DNA from: Ferrimonas futtsuensis DSM 18154
GTDB lineage: Bacteria; Pseudomonadota; Gammaproteobacteria; Enterobacterales; Shewanellaceae
Assembly: GCF_000422645.1 (NCBI RefSeq)
Contig: NZ_AUGL01000017.1
Location: 48,105-112,104 of the forward strand
DNA length: 64,000 nucleotides
Reading direction: 5' to 3'
Each line of letters starts with the position of its first letter. The stretch's first letter is position 1. The translations under genes were made by a program, and so were the position numbers. Below, piece by piece: positions 1 through 8,589 of the stretch. Below the pieces are notes generated by a model that saw nothing but the letters and a program-made list of their open reading frames with translations, had not been told where the DNA came from and ran no database searches.

Positions 1-584
1 GCAGCTGGCTGATTCACCCCACCGATCTTAAAGCTCTGCCAGAACTGATGACCCAACTGAGCAGCCTCTACCCAGACCAGAGGGTGCTGGATTGGCAGAC
101 CCTCTCTCCGGAGATGGCCCAACAGATCCAGATGGACCGTGCCGGTGGTCAGTTCATGATCTTTCTGCTGTACGGTGTGGTGGGGTTTGGCCTGTTTGCC
201 ACCCTGATGATGATGACCCTGGAGCGTCGCCGGGAGTTTGCGGTGATGATGGCCACCGGCATGACCCGGCTTCGGCTGGTCGCCCTGGTGCTGATCGAAT
301 CCCTGTTGATAGGCGCCCTGGGCATCATGATGGGCCTGACGGTGGCCCTGCCACTGATTGTCTGGTTTACCCGGCACCCCATCAGGTTGAGCGGCGATGC
401 GGCCAGGATGATGCTGGAGCTGGGTTGGGAGCCGACCATGCCCATGGTGTTGTCAGCCCAGTTGGTGGGCGACCAGATAGCCATTATCTTGTTGTTGCTG
501 CTTCTCTGCCTCATCTACCCCATCACACGCATCCTCCGGCTCAAGCTGGTCAATGCACTCAAAGGGGGGGATGATGCTGATTAA
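1..584 (+). CDS. ABC transporter permease, FtsX/MacB type (5' end outside window)
   Basis: C-terminal part of an inner-membrane permease; the reading frame is open from base 3, so the gene starts upstream of the window. The visible part has the FtsX-domain arrangement: a short periplasmic stretch, then three hydrophobic segments (about bases 150-240, 285-370 and 440-530). The cytoplasmic loop 'LERRREFAVMMATGMTR' between the first two is typical of LolC/LolE/MacB-type permeases that couple ATP hydrolysis to extrusion from the periplasm. The stop overlaps the start of a second, similar permease, which is followed by an ATPase and an outer-membrane protein, so this belongs to an exporter operon. 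Substrate unknown; lipoprotein or lipid handling is possible by analogy only. Confidence 0.9.
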   Translation, partial: SWLIHPTDLKALPELMTQLSSLYPDQRVLDWQTLSPEMAQQIQMDRAGGQFMIFLLYGVVGFGLFATLMMMTLERRREFAVMMATGMTRLRLVALVLIESLLIGALGIMMGLTVALPLIVWFTRHPIRLSGDAARMMLELGWEPTMPMVLSAQLVGDQIAIILLLLLLCLIYPITRILRLKLVNALKGGDDAD

Positions 585-1806
585 GCTGGCCTGGCGCAAC
601 TTGTGGCGCAACCCGCTTCGCACCGGCATTCTGCTGGCCACCATGGTGTTTGGTCTGACCGGGGTGATCACCCTGATGGGCTTTCTCACCGGCATGTACG
701 CCAACATGATCGATAACGCCATCGCCTGGCAGACCAGTCACCTGCAGGTGCAGCGGGCAGGCTACCGGGAAAACCCTGAGATAAGCCGTACCATAGTTGA
801 CCCCGAGCCGATTCTGAACGCGCTGGGGCACAACCCGGACGTGGCCGCCGTCTCTGCACGTTTTCTGACTCAGGGAATGGTTGCCTCGGCGCGCAGTTCC
901 CGTGGCGTGCTGATCCGTGGCGTCACGCCCACCGACGAGGCACAAGTGACCCCGGTGGCCAGCCACCTGGTTGAGGGGCAATGGCTGGACGACCAAGGCC
1001 GCAACCCGGTGGTGCTGTCCCGCCGCACCGCAGAGCGTCTGAAACTGAGGCTTGGGTCCAAGGTGGTGATCACCTTTTCCGACCGCTCAGGTGACGTCAC
1101 CGGCGCGGCCTTCCGGGTTCGGGGGCTGTTCCAGACCCCCTCCAGTCAGTTCGACGACAACAACCTCTATGTACGCCGCAGCGATCTTCACTCCCTGGCA
1201 GGCCTCGAAGGGGTGCATGAGATTGCCATCCGCCTCACTGAGTCGGACTTCAGGGATCAGCGCGATCTGGACCGGGTTCGCCACGCCCTTCGGTCCCAAA
1301 GCGCACCGGGAAACAGCATCGACGCCTGGGGGGAGATACAGCCGATGCTGGCGTCGATCCTGTCACAGAGCGGCGTCAGCAACGGCATCATTCTGGGGGT
1401 GTATGTCACCGCCATGGGGCTGGGAATCATCAACATCATGCTGATGTCGGTGTTTGAACGCACCCGGGAGTTTGGCATGCTGATGGCGGTAGGCATGCCC
1501 AAAGGCCGCATCTTTCTGCTGATCCTGTTGGAAACCACCCTGCTCGGTTGCTCCGGTGGCCTGCTGGGCGTCATTCTCAGTGCGCTGCTGATGATGATAC
1601 TGGCCCACACCGGCATCAACCTGCAGTTGATGGCCGAGGGGCTGGCCGCTTTCGGGGTCGACACCCTGCTCTACCCCAGGGTGGAGCTGACGGAGTACCT
1701 GATGGTGTTCGTTACCGTAGCCCTGACGGCAATGCTGGCAGCCCTCTACCCCGCCCGTCAGATACTGCGCAAGCAACCGGTAGACGCCATGTCGGAGAAA
1801 CACTGA
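571..1806 (+). CDS. ABC transporter permease, FtsX/MacB type
   Basis: Complete permease of about 411 residues. It has an N-terminal membrane segment after 'LAWRNLWRNPLRTG', a periplasmic MacB_PCD-like domain of roughly 220 residues, and a C-terminal FtsX domain with three membrane segments. The conserved loop 'FERTREFGMLMAVGMPKGR' matches the preceding permease. ATG codons at 571 and 574 both lie just after a run of seven G that can serve as ribosome binding site; an ATG at 553 is less likely. The start overlaps the upstream stop (582-584) and the ATPase starts two bases after this stop, so the three are translated as one unit, probably forming a heterodimeric permease with one ATPase. Confidence 0.92.
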   Translation: MMLIKLAWRNLWRNPLRTGILLATMVFGLTGVITLMGFLTGMYANMIDNAIAWQTSHLQVQRAGYRENPEISRTIVDPEPILNALGHNPDVAAVSARFLTQGMVASARSSRGVLIRGVTPTDEAQVTPVASHLVEGQWLDDQGRNPVVLSRRTAERLKLRLGSKVVITFSDRSGDVTGAAFRVRGLFQTPSSQFDDNNLYVRRSDLHSLAGLEGVHEIAIRLTESDFRDQRDLDRVRHALRSQSAPGNSIDAWGEIQPMLASILSQSGVSNGIILGVYVTAMGLGIINIMLMSVFERTREFGMLMAVGMPKGRIFLLILLETTLLGCSGGLLGVILSALLMMILAHTGINLQLMAEGLAAFGVDTLLYPRVELTEYLMVFVTVALTAMLAALYPARQILRKQPVDAMSEKH

Positions 1807-1808
1807 CC

Positions 1809-2492
1809 ATGACCATAGTCATCGACCAGCTCTGCAAGACCTACAACCCGAACACCGACTTTCCCGTTAAGGCGGTGGATCAGGTCGACCTGACCATAGA
1901 GCAGGGGGAGTTTGTGGCCATCATGGGCCCCTCCGGTTCGGGCAAAACCACCCTGCTGAACCTGCTCGGGGGGTTGGACAGCCCGACTCGGGGCCAGGTC
2001 ACCATCGATGGGCGGCGCATCGATACCCTGACCCACGATGAGCTGATCGCCTTTCGCCGGGATCAGGTCGGGTTTATTTTTCAGGATTACAGTCTGCTCC
2101 CCGTCCTGACCGCACTGGAGAACGTTGAATTTGTGATGCAACTCCAGGGCCACAGCGCCAGCGAGTGCCGGCAACGGGCGGAGTCTCTGCTGAATCGGGT
2201 GGGACTGACGGCCCACATGCACAAACGGCCCGCCAAGCTCTCCGGAGGACAACAGCAGCGCGTGGCCGTCGCCCGGGCCCTGGCCCCCAACCCCAGGTTT
2301 GTGATGGCCGACGAGCCCACCGCCAATCTGGATGCCCAAAGCACCTCTGAATTGCTGGACATTATGCAGCAGCTCAATCGACAGGAGGGTACCACCTTTA
2401 TCTTCTCCACCCACGATCCCCGGGTGATCACCCGTGCCCGCCGGGTGGTGGTGATGGAAGATGGCCGCATCACCGAGGACAGGCCTCAATGA
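1809..2492 (+). CDS. ABC transporter ATP-binding protein, LolD/MacB type
   Basis: Cytoplasmic ATPase of 227 residues, the usual LolD/FtsE size. Walker A 'GPSGSGKTT' is at residues 40-48, followed by a Q-loop ('FIFQDYSLLP'), the ABC signature 'LSGGQQQRVAVARAL', Walker B with 'MADEPTANLD', and an H-loop ('FSTHDPR'). These place it in the MacB/LolD family, which energises FtsX-type permeases. ATG 1809 was chosen because the family starts near here and it follows the previous stop by two bases. Its stop overlaps the ATG of the following barrel protein (ATGA). The three inner-membrane components and the outer-membrane partner probably work together, but no substrate can be named. Confidence 0.93.
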   Translation: MTIVIDQLCKTYNPNTDFPVKAVDQVDLTIEQGEFVAIMGPSGSGKTTLLNLLGGLDSPTRGQVTIDGRRIDTLTHDELIAFRRDQVGFIFQDYSLLPVLTALENVEFVMQLQGHSASECRQRAESLLNRVGLTAHMHKRPAKLSGGQQQRVAVARALAPNPRFVMADEPTANLDAQSTSELLDIMQQLNRQEGTTFIFSTHDPRVITRARRVVVMEDGRITEDRPQ

Positions 2493-3649
2493 GAGTCTGG
2501 CCCCTGCTGCTGCTCCCGTCCCTGGCCCAGGCGCAGATCCCCGGTCTGACACCTCAATCTCCCTGGTCGTTGTCTGGCTATCTCAAGGGGATGACCAGTG
2601 TCACCCAGCCAAAGGCGGCCCCCAGTCTGACCGAGCACCTGCTGCATCAGAGGTTCGATCTGGAGTACCGGAGTCAGGAGCAGTGGCAGTTCAACCTGGG
2701 GATGCGCAATCGCCTGCTCTACAGCGACGCCCTCTCACAGCCCGGCTACAGCGACCTGATTGGCGCCGATCCCGGCTACTGGGATCTCTCCGGCAACTGG
2801 CTGGAACGAGACTCGCTGCTGGGCACCTCCAGCTTCGATCGTCTCTACGCCACCTGGCAGGGAGAGCGGTGGCAACTCAGGGGCGGGCGCTTTCGCATCA
2901 ACTGGGGCATGACCACGGTGTGGAACCCCAATGACCTGTTCAACGCCTACTCCATCTACGATTTTGACTACGAGGAACGCCCCGGCAGCGATGCCCTGAT
3001 GGTCAGCCGTCAACTGGGTTTCGCCAGCGAATTCAATCTGGTGTTCAGCCCAGACGACGATCCGGACCGTCACAGCTACGCCCTGCGCTACCTGTTCAAT
3101 GTGAAGGGTTGGGATGGCCAGTTGCTGGCAGGAAAGTCCGGGCTCGACCGTGTCGTCGGGGTGGGATTTGCCACAGACATAAGCGGCGCCGGCGTTCGAG
3201 GCGAAATCAGCCATTTCGATCCTCAGCAGCCGGATCCACAGCTTTCCCAGATGGCATCCAGCTGGGTAACCAGCCTGGAGAGCGATTACAGCTTCGCCGG
3301 GCAGAGTAACCTGCTGGCCCGGCTGGCACTGCTGTACATCAGCGATCCCCTGCCCGCCCCCTCGGCGGCGGAGTATCTCAGGTTGCCGCTCTCTGCCCGC
3401 ACCCTGAGCTTTACCGAACTCACCACCTATGGCGAACTGGGATGGGATCTCACCGCCCTGACCCGGCTGGTACTCTCCGCCAGCTATTACGACGATGAAT
3501 CCGTGTTTTTTGGCGCAAGCCTGAGCCACTCCCTGGCCGACGAATGGAGCCTGCTGGGAGTGGTGCAGTACTTCGATGGCAGCGACAGCAGCCTGTTTGG
3601 CCAGTCGCCCGCCACCCTGTGGTACGGCCAATTGCGGTGGAACTTCTAA
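2489..3649 (+). CDS. Predicted outer-membrane beta-barrel protein linked to the ABC exporter
   Basis: Protein of 386 residues with a short signal peptide (cleavage after 'LAQA', about residue 15). The body has amphipathic strands, many aromatic residues, and a terminal strand ending 'LRWNF', the Phe-terminated signature of Bam-inserted barrels. No family is recognised with certainty. The ATG overlaps the ATPase stop (ATGA), so it is cotranslated with the exporter. Inference: the barrel is the outer-membrane end or target of the exporter, or the product whose transport it supports. No convincing terminator follows, and the next gene is on the other strand. Confidence 0.8.
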   Translation: MRVWPLLLLPSLAQAQIPGLTPQSPWSLSGYLKGMTSVTQPKAAPSLTEHLLHQRFDLEYRSQEQWQFNLGMRNRLLYSDALSQPGYSDLIGADPGYWDLSGNWLERDSLLGTSSFDRLYATWQGERWQLRGGRFRINWGMTTVWNPNDLFNAYSIYDFDYEERPGSDALMVSRQLGFASEFNLVFSPDDDPDRHSYALRYLFNVKGWDGQLLAGKSGLDRVVGVGFATDISGAGVRGEISHFDPQQPDPQLSQMASSWVTSLESDYSFAGQSNLLARLALLYISDPLPAPSAAEYLRLPLSARTLSFTELTTYGELGWDLTALTRLVLSASYYDDESVFFGASLSHSLADEWSLLGVVQYFDGSDSSLFGQSPATLWYGQLRWNF

Positions 3650-3658
3650 CCCGTCAAC

Positions 3659-3832
3659 TCACCTGTCGGAGTGAATCACATCTTGATCGGCAGGGTGTTT
3701 GAGTTCACCGGGTTCATGATCACGGGCCTGCTTCTCATGCAGGGCTTCAATCAGCTTACGATTGTACTCGGCGAAGTAGATGTCCTCCGCCGCCTTGGCC
3801 CTGAGCCTCATGCACTCCACGAAATCCGCCAT
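3659..3832 (-). CDS. Small hypothetical protein (57 residues)
   Basis: Short frame on the minus strand, starting 'MADFVECMRLRAKAAEDIYF' and rich in charged helix-forming residues; no signal peptide or membrane segment. The ATG (3830-3832) is preceded by a purine-rich 'AAAGGGGGCAGAG', a good ribosome binding site. The gene lies just downstream of rhlE on the same strand and converges on the barrel gene. Composition is protein-like, without low-complexity or stop-poor artefact character. I do not recognise the family; a small cytoplasmic helical protein is all that can be said. Conservation in relatives would decide whether it is real. Confidence 0.55.
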   Translation of the reverse strand: MADFVECMRLRAKAAEDIYFAEYNRKLIEALHEKQARDHEPGELKHPADQDVIHSDR

Positions 3833-3910
3833 CTCTGCCCCCTTTGTCAGCTCCTACGCCTCTCCATTAAGGGTAGTTCAAGGGGGAATGAGATGGCGGT
3901 CCGTACCAGA

Positions 3911-5287
3911 TCAGGCGTTGGCCTGTGGCTTCCGACGTCGACGACGGGGCTTGGGCGCAGCCTTGGCGCCATCGCTACCCTGAGGACGCTGACCGCCTGG
4001 ACGACCGCCCTGGGGTTTGCGGCGGGGAGGACGCTTGGGTTCAGCTTTAGAGTCGGCCGGGGGCTGCTCCCCCTCGACAGAGTCCGTGGGCTTCTTCGGC
4101 TTCTTGGGCTTTTTCTTCTTAGGTGGACGGATGGGCTTGGAGTCCGCCAGGGCATTGTGAGGCGCGTGCCCCTCCAGCACCTCCCTGTCCAGGTGGCGCT
4201 GAATCAACTGCTCAATGGCCACCAACTGCTCATGCTCATCCTGACAGACCAGGGAGATGGCATGACCGCTGGCCCCGGCGCGACCGGTACGGCCGATGCG
4301 ATGAACGTAATCCTCTGCCACCTGGGGCAGATCGAAGTTCACCACCTGAGGCAGCTGGTCGATGTCCAAACCACGGGCAGCGATGTCGGTGGCCACCAGT
4401 ACTCGGATGGCACCGGACTTGAAGTCCGCCAGTGCCCGGGTGCGCGCCCCCTGGCTTTTGTTGCCATGAATGGCGGCAGCGGTGATCTTGAACTCTTCCA
4501 GGTAGCGGGTCAGGCGGTTGGCGCCGTGCTTGGTTCGGGTGAACACCAGCACCTGCTGCCAGTTGTTCTTGCCGATCAGCTCGGCCAGGGCCAGAGGCTT
4601 ACGCTTCTTGTCCACCGGGTGCACCACCTGCTCCACGGTTTTGGCGGCGGCGTTGCGCGGAGTGACTGAGATCTCAACCGGATTGTGCACCAGGCCCTTG
4701 GCCAGATCACGAATCTCATCGGAAAAGGTGGCGGAGAACAGCAGGTTCTGCCGTTTGGCAGGCAACAGGGCCAGAATCTTCTTGATGTCGCGGATAAAGC
4801 CCATGTCCAACATGCGGTCCGCTTCATCCAGAACCAGAACTTCCAGCTGATCAAAGCGCACCGCATTCTGCTGATAGAGATCCAGCAGGCGACCCGGGGT
4901 CGCCACCAGCATATCGACGCCCCGACTCAGCGCCTTCATCTGTGGATTGATGGACACACCACCGAACACTACCGCAGAGCGCAGTGGAGTGTTCTTGCCA
5001 TAGTTATCGACACTCTCCTGCACCTGGGCGGCCAGTTCCCGGGTAGGAGTCAGTACCAGGGCGCGACACTTGTTGCCCCGCACCCGCTGGCCCCCAAGCA
5101 GACGCTCCAGAATGGGCAGGGTAAAGCCGGCGGTCTTACCGGTACCAGTCTGGGCTGCGGCCATCACATCCTGGCCCTCCAGGACGGCTGGGATCGCCTG
5201 AGCCTGAATGGGAGAAGGAGTCTCGTAGCCAAGGTCTTCTATGGCGTCCAGGAGGGGCTGGGAGAGGCCCAGATCGGTAAACTGCAT
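3911..5287 (-). CDS. rhlE: DEAD-box ATP-dependent RNA helicase RhlE
   Basis: Cytoplasmic RNA helicase of about 458 residues, a family that acts in ribosome maturation and RNA turnover. Motifs in order: Q motif 'SPIQAQAIP' (25-33), Walker A 'AQTGTGKT' (45-52), 'PTRELA', DEAD (154-157), SAT (185-187), 'TDIAARGLD' and '[10 protein letters not shown]'. A basic, Pro/Lys/Arg-rich tail of about 80 residues follows the core and ends in a run of arginines, as in RhlE proteins. The ATG at 5287 gives an N-terminus matching E. coli RhlE ('SFDSLGLS'-like) and has AGAAG seven bases upstream; longer starts to 5404 look artificial because they run into the upstream gene. Confidence 0.93.
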   Translation of the reverse strand: MQFTDLGLSQPLLDAIEDLGYETPSPIQAQAIPAVLEGQDVMAAAQTGTGKTAGFTLPILERLLGGQRVRGNKCRALVLTPTRELAAQVQESVDNYGKNTPLRSAVVFGGVSINPQMKALSRGVDMLVATPGRLLDLYQQNAVRFDQLEVLVLDEADRMLDMGFIRDIKKILALLPAKRQNLLFSATFSDEIRDLAKGLVHNPVEISVTPRNAAAKTVEQVVHPVDKKRKPLALAELIGKNNWQQVLVFTRTKHGANRLTRYLEEFKITAAAIHGNKSQGARTRALADFKSGAIRVLVATDIAARGLDIDQLPQVVNFDLPQVAEDYVHRIGRTGRAGASGHAISLVCQDEHEQLVAIEQLIQRHLDREVLEGHAPHNALADSKPIRPPKKKKPKKPKKPTDSVEGEQPPADSKAEPKRPPRRKPQGGRPGGQRPQGSDGAKAAPKPRRRRRKPQANA

Positions 5288-5387
5288 CGGCATCTTCTGT
5301 ATGAGTCGGCTCACCCCTGTGGTGGCCGGGGTGCGCAGTGTACCTGAAAGCGGTTGGGTCGCCACTCTTTTTTCATTGTGCTCAAGG

Positions 5388-5927
5388 CTAACTGTAGGGT
5401 TCAAATATCTTGTCCAGGGGCGTATGCGCCAAGTGATTGGTGTAGTTGCTCATCACTTTCTGGCCGATGGCCAGCACCATATCCAACAGATTTGCCTTAC
5501 TGAACCCGGCACTGAGAAAGGCCTGGCGCTGAGCCTCGCTGAGCCTGCCACGCTCGCGAACCAGGGCCAGAGTGGTCTCCCTGAGCAGCTGCAATCTGGG
5601 GTCCTGAAGAGGCACGCCAGCCTTCAGTGCCTGGATAAGCCCCGCTTCTACCCCCATTCCATGAGCAATGGCAGTATGGGCCGGCAGGCAGTAGTGGCAC
5701 TCATGAAAACCGTTGATGGTCTGCCAGACCACGGTGCGCTCCGCATCATTGAAGCTGGACGCACAAAACAGCTGGTGCGTCATCTTGTAGGCCTGCAACA
5801 GCTGCGGAGATTCCGCCATCACCGCATGCAGGTTCGGGATCATGCCGAACTCCCTGCGAGAGCCCGCCAGCAAAGGCTTGCTCTCGCTCGGAGCATCGGT
5901 TTCGGAGTAGAGGGTGAAGCTGAGCAT
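5388..5927 (-). CDS. Carboxymuconolactone decarboxylase (AhpD-like) family protein
   Basis: Protein of 179 residues in the AhpD/CMD alpha-helical family. The active-site motif 'ECHYCLPAH' contains the CxxC pair and following His found in AhpD-like thiol peroxidases and disulfide reductases, so a redox role is more likely than a true decarboxylase role. No signal peptide, so cytoplasmic. ATG 5927 is preferred over GTG 5933 because GGGAG lies eight bases upstream of it. The gene sits upstream of rhlE on the same strand with about 100 bases between coding regions; no functional link is evident. Substrate unknown. Confidence 0.88.
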   Translation of the reverse strand: MLSFTLYSETDAPSESKPLLAGSRREFGMIPNLHAVMAESPQLLQAYKMTHQLFCASSFNDAERTVVWQTINGFHECHYCLPAHTAIAHGMGVEAGLIQALKAGVPLQDPRLQLLRETTLALVRERGRLSEAQRQAFLSAGFSKANLLDMVLAIGQKVMSNYTNHLAHTPLDKIFEPYS

Positions 5928-6047
5928 TGCCACTCCCGGACAGGTGATTAAAATCCAAGCCGAATTAGGCAGGGTTACTGACCCTGAGTCAGGCCAACAT
6001 CGCCATATAGGCGCCGTCAGCCCTCAGACCAGCTTCCCCTGCGGCCA

Positions 6048-6608
6048 TCAGTAAAGGTCGATCACAAAGAGGCAATCGAATGCGATGGGATCGCCCGGAT
6101 TTCCGGCAAAACTGGTCATGTCCACCATACCAGACAGCCTGACGGTTCCCATGGCCCCGGCAAAACGGCCAGTGCCCCACAGGATGGCATTACCGGTTCC
6201 TGCCGCTCCTGTGACATGGGTGACCGCCTGCCCCGACGGCGTCATGGTGTTTTGAAGGGTCGGTTGTACCGAGGTGTTCCCCCGAGTGACCAGGGTCCCT
6301 TGAGGAAGATGAAAGTAGGTGGTCCCCACCAGGGCAACACCCGTGCCCACCGGCGTCACGTGCGACAGACAATCCGTTGCCGTGCCGATGTGGCGGCGGT
6401 TGTGGGCGTCCATCAACTGCACATCGAAGCAGATGGCATCATCATCCAAGCCATCCCCGTCGATGTCCGGAACCGTACTCTGATACATGTCACCGGACCC
6501 AACCAGGTTCAGCACCAGATGATTACCCGCTCCCTGCTCTTTCGCCGACGTGGGCAAAGTAACCAGGCAGGTCAACACAGCAACAGCCATACAGAGAGAA
6601 TGTTTCAT
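6048..6608 (-). CDS. Secreted hypothetical protein, allene-oxide-cyclase/dirigent-like barrel
   Basis: Protein of 186 residues with a clear signal peptide ('MKHSLCMAVAVLTCLVTLP', cleavage near 'TSA'). An acidic stretch 'DIDGDGLDDD' around residue 50 resembles a calcium-binding loop. The C-terminal half has the glycine-rich pattern 'GTGRFAGAMGTVRLSG', reminiscent of allene oxide cyclase or dirigent-type beta-barrels; this is a fold impression, not an enzyme assignment. AAGGAG lies six bases upstream of ATG 6608. It appears monocistronic and exported to the periplasm or beyond. Confidence 0.75.
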   Translation of the reverse strand: MKHSLCMAVAVLTCLVTLPTSAKEQGAGNHLVLNLVGSGDMYQSTVPDIDGDGLDDDAICFDVQLMDAHNRRHIGTATDCLSHVTPVGTGVALVGTTYFHLPQGTLVTRGNTSVQPTLQNTMTPSGQAVTHVTGAAGTGNAILWGTGRFAGAMGTVRLSGMVDMTSFAGNPGDPIAFDCLFVIDLY

Positions 6609-6749
6609 GGTTCTGCTCCTTGGGTTGCGAATCCAGAAATGGGCCAACATGGGAAGTTCGTGTACCGCAAGGAATGAGACTAGGCCAGATGGGCCAAACC
6701 GACCAAGGAAAGTTGTAATAGAAGGCTTCAGCGCAGTCGGTCTTAGGGG

Positions 6750-7022
6750 TTAGCCGCTGACAGAGGGTCCTCCCCCCACCTGAATTCTCTCCCGGGGACA
6801 GTCGGTCCAGAGAAACACCGCCTGGCCATCGGCACCAACAAAGCGGTATCCACGCAGGGCCTGGGTGCAAATGCCGTCCGACACACACTGCGCTTTAAGC
6901 TCGGGTGCCATCTCATCCAGGCTGAGTACGCCGGTACAGAGCCAGGGGCCACCGGAAATACAAAGGCGCTCTTGTCCCAGACAGAGCAGCTGATCAACAT
7001 CAGGGGGAGCAAAGAGGTTCAT
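6750..7022 (-). CDS. Hypothetical protein, cysteine-containing (90 residues)
   Basis: Frame of 90 residues beginning 'MNLFAPPDVDQLLCLGQERL', with six cysteines and no signal peptide. ATG 7022 has GGAG six bases upstream, and an in-frame stop not far upstream rules out a longer N-terminus. A second minus-strand frame overlaps this one (6743-7012), but its Arg/Pro-rich composition looks like a shadow; this frame has the more natural composition. Function unknown. It lies between the secreted barrel protein and a 340-base gap and may belong to the same unit as that gene. Confidence 0.45.
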   Translation of the reverse strand: MNLFAPPDVDQLLCLGQERLCISGGPWLCTGVLSLDEMAPELKAQCVSDGICTQALRGYRFVGADGQAVFLWTDCPRERIQVGGGPSVSG

Positions 7023-7363
7023 GACCGGCTCCAGTCTCTGAAGAAACCGATGCAGGCAGGGTTAGAAAGGCTGTCTTGCCTACGCATATCCGCGATAAAG
7101 GCTTCTGACACGAGACGCTCCTTGTCCTATCAGAACTCACTAGTGAGAATAGCAGTCTCCTATGGCTAACGCCTCATAATAAGAGGAATTGATTTGGGTA
7201 TTTGATTAGAAGAACGTGGATTCGGGATCTGGCGCTCGTCCCAGAGTTCACTGTGGCACAGGAGCGAACCCACATGCCGCATTGGGGGATGTGAGAGCGT
7301 GTTGCCGGAAAACAACATTGAGGCCCGCAATCAAACGGACCTCGACCCATTGGCCGGCACCGT
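7023..7363. other. Intergenic gap with a 12-bp palindrome
   Basis: About 340 bases without a convincing gene. It contains the perfect 12-bp palindrome CTCACTAGTGAG (7136-7147) and a more AT-rich patch around 7170-7215. A minus-strand frame at 7174-7401 has a Cys/Arg/Pro-rich shadow-like composition and overlaps the downstream coding end, so it is not called. No tRNA or strong terminator was seen. Confidence 0.5.
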
Positions 7364-8587
7364 TCAACAGAAGCGGTCGATGCGGTATGGGGCAAGGTCA
7401 ACGTGTGGGGAGCGGCCCAGCATCAATGCGGACATCAGACGGGCACTGGTGGCCGCCTGGGTAAGCCCCAGATGCTGGTGGCCAAAGCTGAAGTACACCT
7501 TAGGCGAACTGGACGCCGACAGCACAGGCAGGGAATCCGGCAGCGATGGGCGAAACCCCATCCAGGGCTCTCCCGGTTGCCCGGTTATTGCCGGCAGCAG
7601 AGCCTTGGCGTGGGGCAACAGGATCTCGGCGCGTCTGGGGTTCATGGGCGCCTGCAGCCCGGCGAACTCCACGGTGCCCGCCAGCCGCGTTCCGCCAGCC
7701 ATCGGGGTGACAATGAATTTGCGCTCGGCACTGGATACCGGGCGACTCAGTCCGCTCTCTCCGCGGATCATCAGGTGGTAGCCGCGTTCAGTATCCAGGG
7801 GCACCCGGTGCCCAAGCTGGGCGGCCAGAGGCCGGGACCAGGCCCCGGCGCACACCACCAGTTTGTCCGCCTGAAGTTGCCCTCCCCCTTTGAGTGTGAC
7901 CGAGCCGGTGACATCGATGGACCGGGCCTCCCCCTGGACAAAACCCACCCCTTCCTTTCTCAGGGCGTCCACCAGGGCCTGGCAGATGGCGAAGGGATCG
8001 ACGCTGTGGCCGGTATCGGGAAACAGCAAGCCGCCAGTCAAGGAGGGGGACAGGGCAGGTTCCAACTCATGGAGCTGCCGGGCATCGAGCCACTCAACCC
8101 GGACTCCGGCCTGACGGAAGCCGTCCGCCATCCGTTGTTGTTCATCATTAGCCGTGGACTCGAACACCAACAGACTGCCGCGCTCACTCAGCAGCGGCTC
8201 TGCGCCAATGGAGGCCAGCAGAGTCCGCCAGTCCGCGATCGCCCGGCCATTGATGGCGCTCAGGGCCCGCTGGTTCTGGCGACGGCGCGAAGAGGTCATG
8301 TTAAACAGAAACCTCAGCATCCAGGGCAGCACCCTGGGCAGGTACTTCAGCTTGATTCGAAACGGCCCCAGGGGATCGAGCAACATCCGCGGGATCTGGG
8401 GCAGCAGCGCCGGATCGGCCAGAGGAAATACCTGCTCGGTGGCAAAGTGGCCGGCGTTGCCATAGGAGGCACCGCGCCCGGGCTCATCACGCTCCAGCAC
8501 GGTGACACGGGCTCCCTGCGCTTGCAGCTCCCAGGCCAGGCTCAAACCGATGACACCGCCACCTATGACAATGATGCTCTCGCTCAT
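7364..8587 (-). CDS. FAD-dependent D-amino-acid dehydrogenase, probable D-hydroxyproline dehydrogenase
   Basis: Flavoprotein of 407 residues in the DadA/DAO family. The N-terminal dinucleotide-binding motif 'VIGGGVIGLSLAWEL' is followed by 'LERDEPGRGASYGNAGH', typical of DadA-like FAD enzymes. C-terminal 'GHQHLGLTQAATSARL' closes the FAD site. In hydroxyproline degradation such an enzyme oxidises cis-4-hydroxy-D-proline to pyrroline-4-hydroxy-2-carboxylate, the step between the epimerase and deaminase genes found nearby; that role is inferred from context. ATG 8587 lies directly after the stop of the upstream dehydratase gene (8590), with GAGG as ribosome binding site, so the two form one operon divergent from the rest of the pathway. 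Confidence 0.85.
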   Translation of the reverse strand: MSESIIVIGGGVIGLSLAWELQAQGARVTVLERDEPGRGASYGNAGHFATEQVFPLADPALLPQIPRMLLDPLGPFRIKLKYLPRVLPWMLRFLFNMTSSRRRQNQRALSAINGRAIADWRTLLASIGAEPLLSERGSLLVFESTANDEQQRMADGFRQAGVRVEWLDARQLHELEPALSPSLTGGLLFPDTGHSVDPFAICQALVDALRKEGVGFVQGEARSIDVTGSVTLKGGGQLQADKLVVCAGAWSRPLAAQLGHRVPLDTERGYHLMIRGESGLSRPVSSAERKFIVTPMAGGTRLAGTVEFAGLQAPMNPRRAEILLPHAKALLPAITGQPGEPWMGFRPSLPDSLPVLSASSSPKVYFSFGHQHLGLTQAATSARLMSALMLGRSPHVDLAPYRIDRFC

Positions 8588-8589
8588 GC

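Noticed and set aside
3671..4669. Long plus-strand frame of 332 codons opposite rhlE
   Set aside because: Runs antisense to the highly conserved RhlE coding sequence; composition is that of a GC-rich shadow and there is no credible motif or start.
7174..7401. 75-codon minus-strand frame in the gap before the FAD dehydrogenase
   Set aside because: Cys/Arg/Pro-rich, overlaps the downstream gene end, no ribosome binding site.
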